Shown one piece after another: positions 61,418 to 64,000 of a stretch of DNA of 64,000 nt. The notes under the pieces are model-generated. The model searched no databases. It worked only from the letters and a program-made list of their open reading frames with translations, and was not told the origin of the DNA. A program made the position numbers and the translations under genes. Origin of the DNA: Bacteroidales bacterium (GTDB lineage Bacteria; Bacteroidota; Bacteroidia; Bacteroidales; P3). Each line of letters starts with the position of its first letter. Positions within the stretch are counted from its first letter, which is position 1. The stretch is taken from positions 34,406-98,405 of the forward strand of contig JAFSQF010000008.1 of NCBI GenBank assembly GCA_017446745.1. Direction: 5' to 3'.

Positions 61418-62476
61418 TTATGCCTGTTTGCTTTTCTTCGGGAAAGCAAGCGAGAGGAGGATGCTTCCGAAGAGGATGCCAAGGATTACGCCTAGCGAAG
61501 CCATCGTACTGATGTGGAGATCGAAGAACTCGCCGGCAATCATCTTGAGCCCTATGAAGCAAAGCAGAGCGCCCAATCCGTAGCGCAGCAGCCAGAATTT
61601 CTCCGTCACGTCGCTCAACAGGAAGAAGAGCGAGCGCAATCCCATGATGGCAAAGATGTTGGAGAAGTAAACGATGTAGGAATCGGTGGTTACAGAGAAC
61701 ACGGCGGGGATGGAGTCGACGGCAAAGATGACGTCGCTGAACTCTATAACAAGAAGCACCAGGAAGAGAGGTGTTATGTAGTTCTTGCCGTCAATCTTGG
61801 TGAAGAAGTTGTGCCCGTCAAGGGTGGGGGAGACGCGGAAGTGCTTCGATGCGAAACGCACTGCCGGGTGTTTCTCGGTATCGATTTTCTCATCGCCCTT
61901 GTCGCGGAACATCTTCACGCCGCTGAATATGAGGATGACGCCGAAGATTGCGAGGATCCAGCTGAGGCGCGTCACCAGGGCTCCGACGGCGAAGATGAAG
62001 ATGAAGCGCATCACTATGGCCCCCAGAATGCCCCAGAAGAGGACGCGGTGGTAGTATTTCTTCTCAATGCCGAAGCTTACGAAAATCATGATCATCACGA
62101 AGATGTTGTCGATTGAAAGCGATTCTTCGAGGAAGTAGCCGGCCAGGTATTGCTCCGTTATCTCGCTGCGGTACACCGACAGGGCTGCATCATAGCCTCC
62201 TGAGGCTGCTGCCTGCTCTATGGCTTTCAGCAGCTGGGGTTGGCTTGAGGCGTAGGCCATGAGCGAGTCCAGGTCGCTGATGCCGTGCACCCATTCGGCA
62301 TGGAAATAGAGGAGTACGGCCATAAGCATGGCCAGAAAAACCCAGATGCCAGTCCAGGAGGCGGCTTCCTTAATACCTATTTCATGGTCTTTTTTGTGGA
62401 ATACGCCCAAATCGAGCGCAAGCATGATGATTATAAAAACAATGAATACAGCGAAAAACAAGTATCGTGATGCCAT
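61418..62476 (-). CDS. TerC-family integral membrane protein (Alx-like)
   Basis: This 352-residue protein has 8-9 predicted membrane segments and the TerC hallmarks FLEESLSIDNIFV and IEFSDVIFAVDSIPAVFSV with buried acidic residues. Members export manganese or other divalent metals or respond to pH. A soluble insert of about 50 residues (MAYASSQPQLLKAIEQAAAS...) lies between the third and fourth segments. The gene is divergent from the chromate-transporter pair; a TAATTTTG box (62500-62507) lies upstream. Confidence 0.92.
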   Translation of the reverse strand: MASRYLFFAVFIVFIIIMLALDLGVFHKKDHEIGIKEAASWTGIWVFLAMLMAVLLYFHAEWVHGISDLDSLMAYASSQPQLLKAIEQAAASGGYDAALSVYRSEITEQYLAGYFLEESLSIDNIFVMIMIFVSFGIEKKYYHRVLFWGILGAIVMRFIFIFAVGALVTRLSWILAIFGVILIFSGVKMFRDKGDEKIDTEKHPAVRFASKHFRVSPTLDGHNFFTKIDGKNYITPLFLVLLVIEFSDVIFAVDSIPAVFSVTTDSYIVYFSNIFAIMGLRSLFFLLSDVTEKFWLLRYGLGALLCFIGLKMIAGEFFDLHISTMASLGVILGILFGSILLSLAFPKKSKQA

Positions 62477-62499
62477 AATTTAATGCATAAAATGAGGTG

Positions 62500-62507
62500 C
62501 AAAATTA
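62500..62507 (-). promoter_or_regulatory. -7 element of the TerC-family gene
   Basis: TAATTTTG on the minus strand, 23 bases before ATG 62476, in a region shared with the divergent chromate-transporter promoter. Confidence 0.5.
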
Positions 62508-62570
62508 CGCAGAATGCCGTTCTCGGGCAAATATTTCGTTGTTCTTTAATAAAAATTAAAATTTAATGTC

Positions 62571-62578
62571 TATTTTTG
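62571..62578 (+). promoter_or_regulatory. -7 element overlapping the 5' end of the chromate-transporter frame
   Basis: TATTTTTG lies 5 bases before ATG 62584 and after ATG 62566. If it is used, translation must start at 62584 from a nearly leaderless message. Confidence 0.5.
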
Positions 62579-62583
62579 CAGAT

Positions 62584-63117
62584 ATGTACAGAGCATTGTT
62601 CTTTAGTTTTTTTAGGATAGGAACATTCACTATTGGAGGAGGTTATGTGATGATTCCAATAATGGAGGAGGAGCTTGTCGACAAGCGGAAATGGCTAAAA
62701 CGCGATGAGTTTCTTGACCTGATGTCGCTGTCGCAGGCTATGCCTGGGGTCTTTGCCGTGAATATGGCCACTTGCGTAGGGCGCAGGGTCGCAGGCTGGC
62801 GTGGCGTGGTTTGCGCCATTGCGGGCAATATCATGATGCCTATAGTGATTATACTGTTGCTTGCCATGGTGTTTCGCCATTTCCGTGGCAATGCGGTGGT
62901 GGAGAGCATCTTCATGGCACTGCGTCCTGCCGTTGTGGCACTTATCGCTGCTCCAGTGTTCCGTTTGGCCAAGTCGGCAAAGGTGTCGTGGCGCAACTGC
63001 TGGATTCCTGTCGTGGCGGCTTTGCTGATCTGGCTGTTTGGCGTCTCGCCCGTGTGGGTGATCCTTATAGCCATTGCAGGAGGCCTTGTGTGGGGCAAAC
63101 TCGGGCGCGAAGATTAA
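62584..63117 (+). CDS. Chromate transporter-family protein, first half
   Basis: This protein of about 177 residues (ATG 62584, MYRALFFSFFRIGTFTIGGG; ATG 62566 would add six) is the N-terminal-type half of a short-chain CHR transporter. The motif LSQAMPGVFAVNMATCVG and five to six membrane segments are visible. In Bacteroidetes such halves work as pairs; the actual substrate of many members is unproven. The partner gene starts 36 bp downstream. Confidence 0.88.
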   Translation: MYRALFFSFFRIGTFTIGGGYVMIPIMEEELVDKRKWLKRDEFLDLMSLSQAMPGVFAVNMATCVGRRVAGWRGVVCAIAGNIMMPIVIILLLAMVFRHFRGNAVVESIFMALRPAVVALIAAPVFRLAKSAKVSWRNCWIPVVAALLIWLFGVSPVWVILIAIAGGLVWGKLGRED

Positions 63118-63152
63118 TCGTTTAATTTGTAGACAAACAAACAGTTCATCAG

Positions 63153-63722
63153 ATGATACTCTTGAAACTATTTTTCACTTTTCTAAAGATAGGGATTTTT
63201 ACTTTCGGTGGTGGATACTCGATGATAGCCCTCATACAGAACGAAGTGGTTGAGAAGCAGGGCTGGATGAGTGCCCAGGAGTTCACCGACATATTGGCCA
63301 TCAGCCAGATGACTCCAGGTCCGGTGGGCATAAATACCGCCACGTATGCCGGCTATACTGCCGTGGTGAACAGTGGGCTGCCAGTTTGGGAAGGCGTCGT
63401 GGGCTCCTTGCTTGCATCCCTTGCCGTCATACTGCTCCCTGTGGCTGCTATGCTTCTCGTGTTGCGCTACCTGTCGCACCATAAAGATAATCCTTTGGTA
63501 GAAAAAGTCTTTCAAGTCCTGCGTCTCACCGTTGTCGGCCTTATCGCTGCTGCGGCCCTATTGCTGCTGACCCCCGAGAGTTTTGGCGCGCCAGGTCTCA
63601 ACAAACAATTTTTGGTCAGTGTTGCGCTATTCGTTGCTGTCTTCTATCTCTCCTGGCGCCACCGCACCAGCCCTATATACCTTATTATAGGTTCCGCCAT
63701 TGTCGGGCTTTTGGTCTTCTGA
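63153..63722 (+). CDS. Chromate transporter-family protein, second half
   Basis: This 189-residue protein is the partner of the preceding gene: FFTFLKIGIFTFGGGYSMIA at the N-terminus, ISQMTPGPVGINTATYAG as the CHR motif, and six membrane segments. The two proteins likely form an antiparallel heterodimer that mimics the fused long-chain transporter. The 35-bp gap between them contains a copy of a dispersed intergenic word (63115-63137). Confidence 0.9.
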   Translation: MILLKLFFTFLKIGIFTFGGGYSMIALIQNEVVEKQGWMSAQEFTDILAISQMTPGPVGINTATYAGYTAVVNSGLPVWEGVVGSLLASLAVILLPVAAMLLVLRYLSHHKDNPLVEKVFQVLRLTVVGLIAAAALLLLTPESFGAPGLNKQFLVSVALFVAVFYLSWRHRTSPIYLIIGSAIVGLLVF

Positions 63723-63883
63723 CAACTGTAGTGGACAATGTCTCCGAATGTTGCAGGTCGGAGGCGTTAACCACAAAACAGAATTCAAGTCATTTATAAG
63801 GTTCATCATAAATTTGCTGAGCCCAAGTTCACCCATTGCTTAATCTAACTATCCTGTCTTGAGCGATTTGGTGCTTCGTGGTT

Positions 63884-64000
63884 TCATGTTTGGGTACTAC
63901 AGATTTTCATTTTTCGGAATGGGTAGTGGCGATAGCCGAGTTTGTCGTAGATGTCAGCCGCGGCTTTGGTGGGCAGGCTGCAGATGCGTGTTTCGACCAC
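63884..64000 (-). CDS. Probable GNAT acetyltransferase, C-terminal end
   Basis: The last 38 residues of a minus-strand gene are present (ETRICSLPTKAAADIYDKLG, then YRHYPFRKMKIC and stop). AADIYDKLGYRHY resembles the final strand-helix of GNAT N-acetyltransferases (A-x-x-LYEKLGF). The rest lies beyond the window edge, so the substrate cannot be guessed. Confidence 0.55.
   Translation of the reverse strand: MVETRICSLPTKAAADIYDKLGYRHYPFRKMKICSTQT

Overview
The window is a piece of a Bacteroidales chromosome. Promoters are of the Bacteroidetes type (TAnnTTTG at -7, TTTG near -33), two large secreted proteins end in type IX secretion (T9SS) sorting domains, and the lipid A, BamD/RpoZ/CoaBC and PG0541-type RND gene sets are those of this phylum. 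Carriage of T9SS cargo and an LpxC without a FabZ domain suggest a member outside the classical gut Bacteroides; I cannot name the species. No rRNA, tRNA or CRISPR array was recognised.

Positions 1-11.83 kb are an accessory defence island. It holds the end of a Type III-like restriction subunit overlapped by its methyltransferase (whose target-recognition segment is markedly A+T-rich), a decayed IS with perfect 70-bp ends, an AbiE-type toxin-antitoxin pair, an apparently orphan promoter-hairpin-terminator unit, a MNT/HEPN toxin-antitoxin pair, a second chimeric transposase remnant, a Septu-like ATPase/HNH pair and a Fic remnant. Two 320-bp direct repeats bracket the two toxin-antitoxin modules. 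The island ends inside a truncated cation/proton antiporter gene.

12-28 kb is core genome. On the minus strand a run reads bamD-rpoZ-coaBC-lytic transglycosylase-uvrA, preceded on the other side by two small paralogous membrane proteins and a small exported protein. On the plus strand guaA is followed by a LysM/periplasmic-binding-like protein, lpxC and lpxA. htpG converges on lpxA across a shared terminator.

28-42.5 kb is a surface and accessory stretch: a roughly 2010-residue Fn3-rich T9SS protein, a 1.2-kb hairpin-rich non-coding interval, a second T9SS protein, a REP-associated transposase apparently fused to a DprA/SLOG-like domain, a TIGR04076 protein, a lipoprotein with a possible caspase-like His/Cys pair, and a VIT-vWA-TonB protein.

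42.6-64 kb holds a 2610-residue NdvB-like cyclic beta-glucan synthase, a TIR-membrane-repeat protein, a large exported protein of unknown function, a complete RND efflux locus (TetR, TolC, adaptor, pump, PG0541), yajC, a TerC-family protein, a split chromate-transporter pair and the tail of a probable GNAT acetyltransferase.

The most notable items are the likely modular exchange in the methyltransferase, the recombination-prone toxin-antitoxin block, the orphan RNA-like unit, the transposase-SLOG fusion, the TIR membrane protein, and several promoters lying almost on top of start codons.
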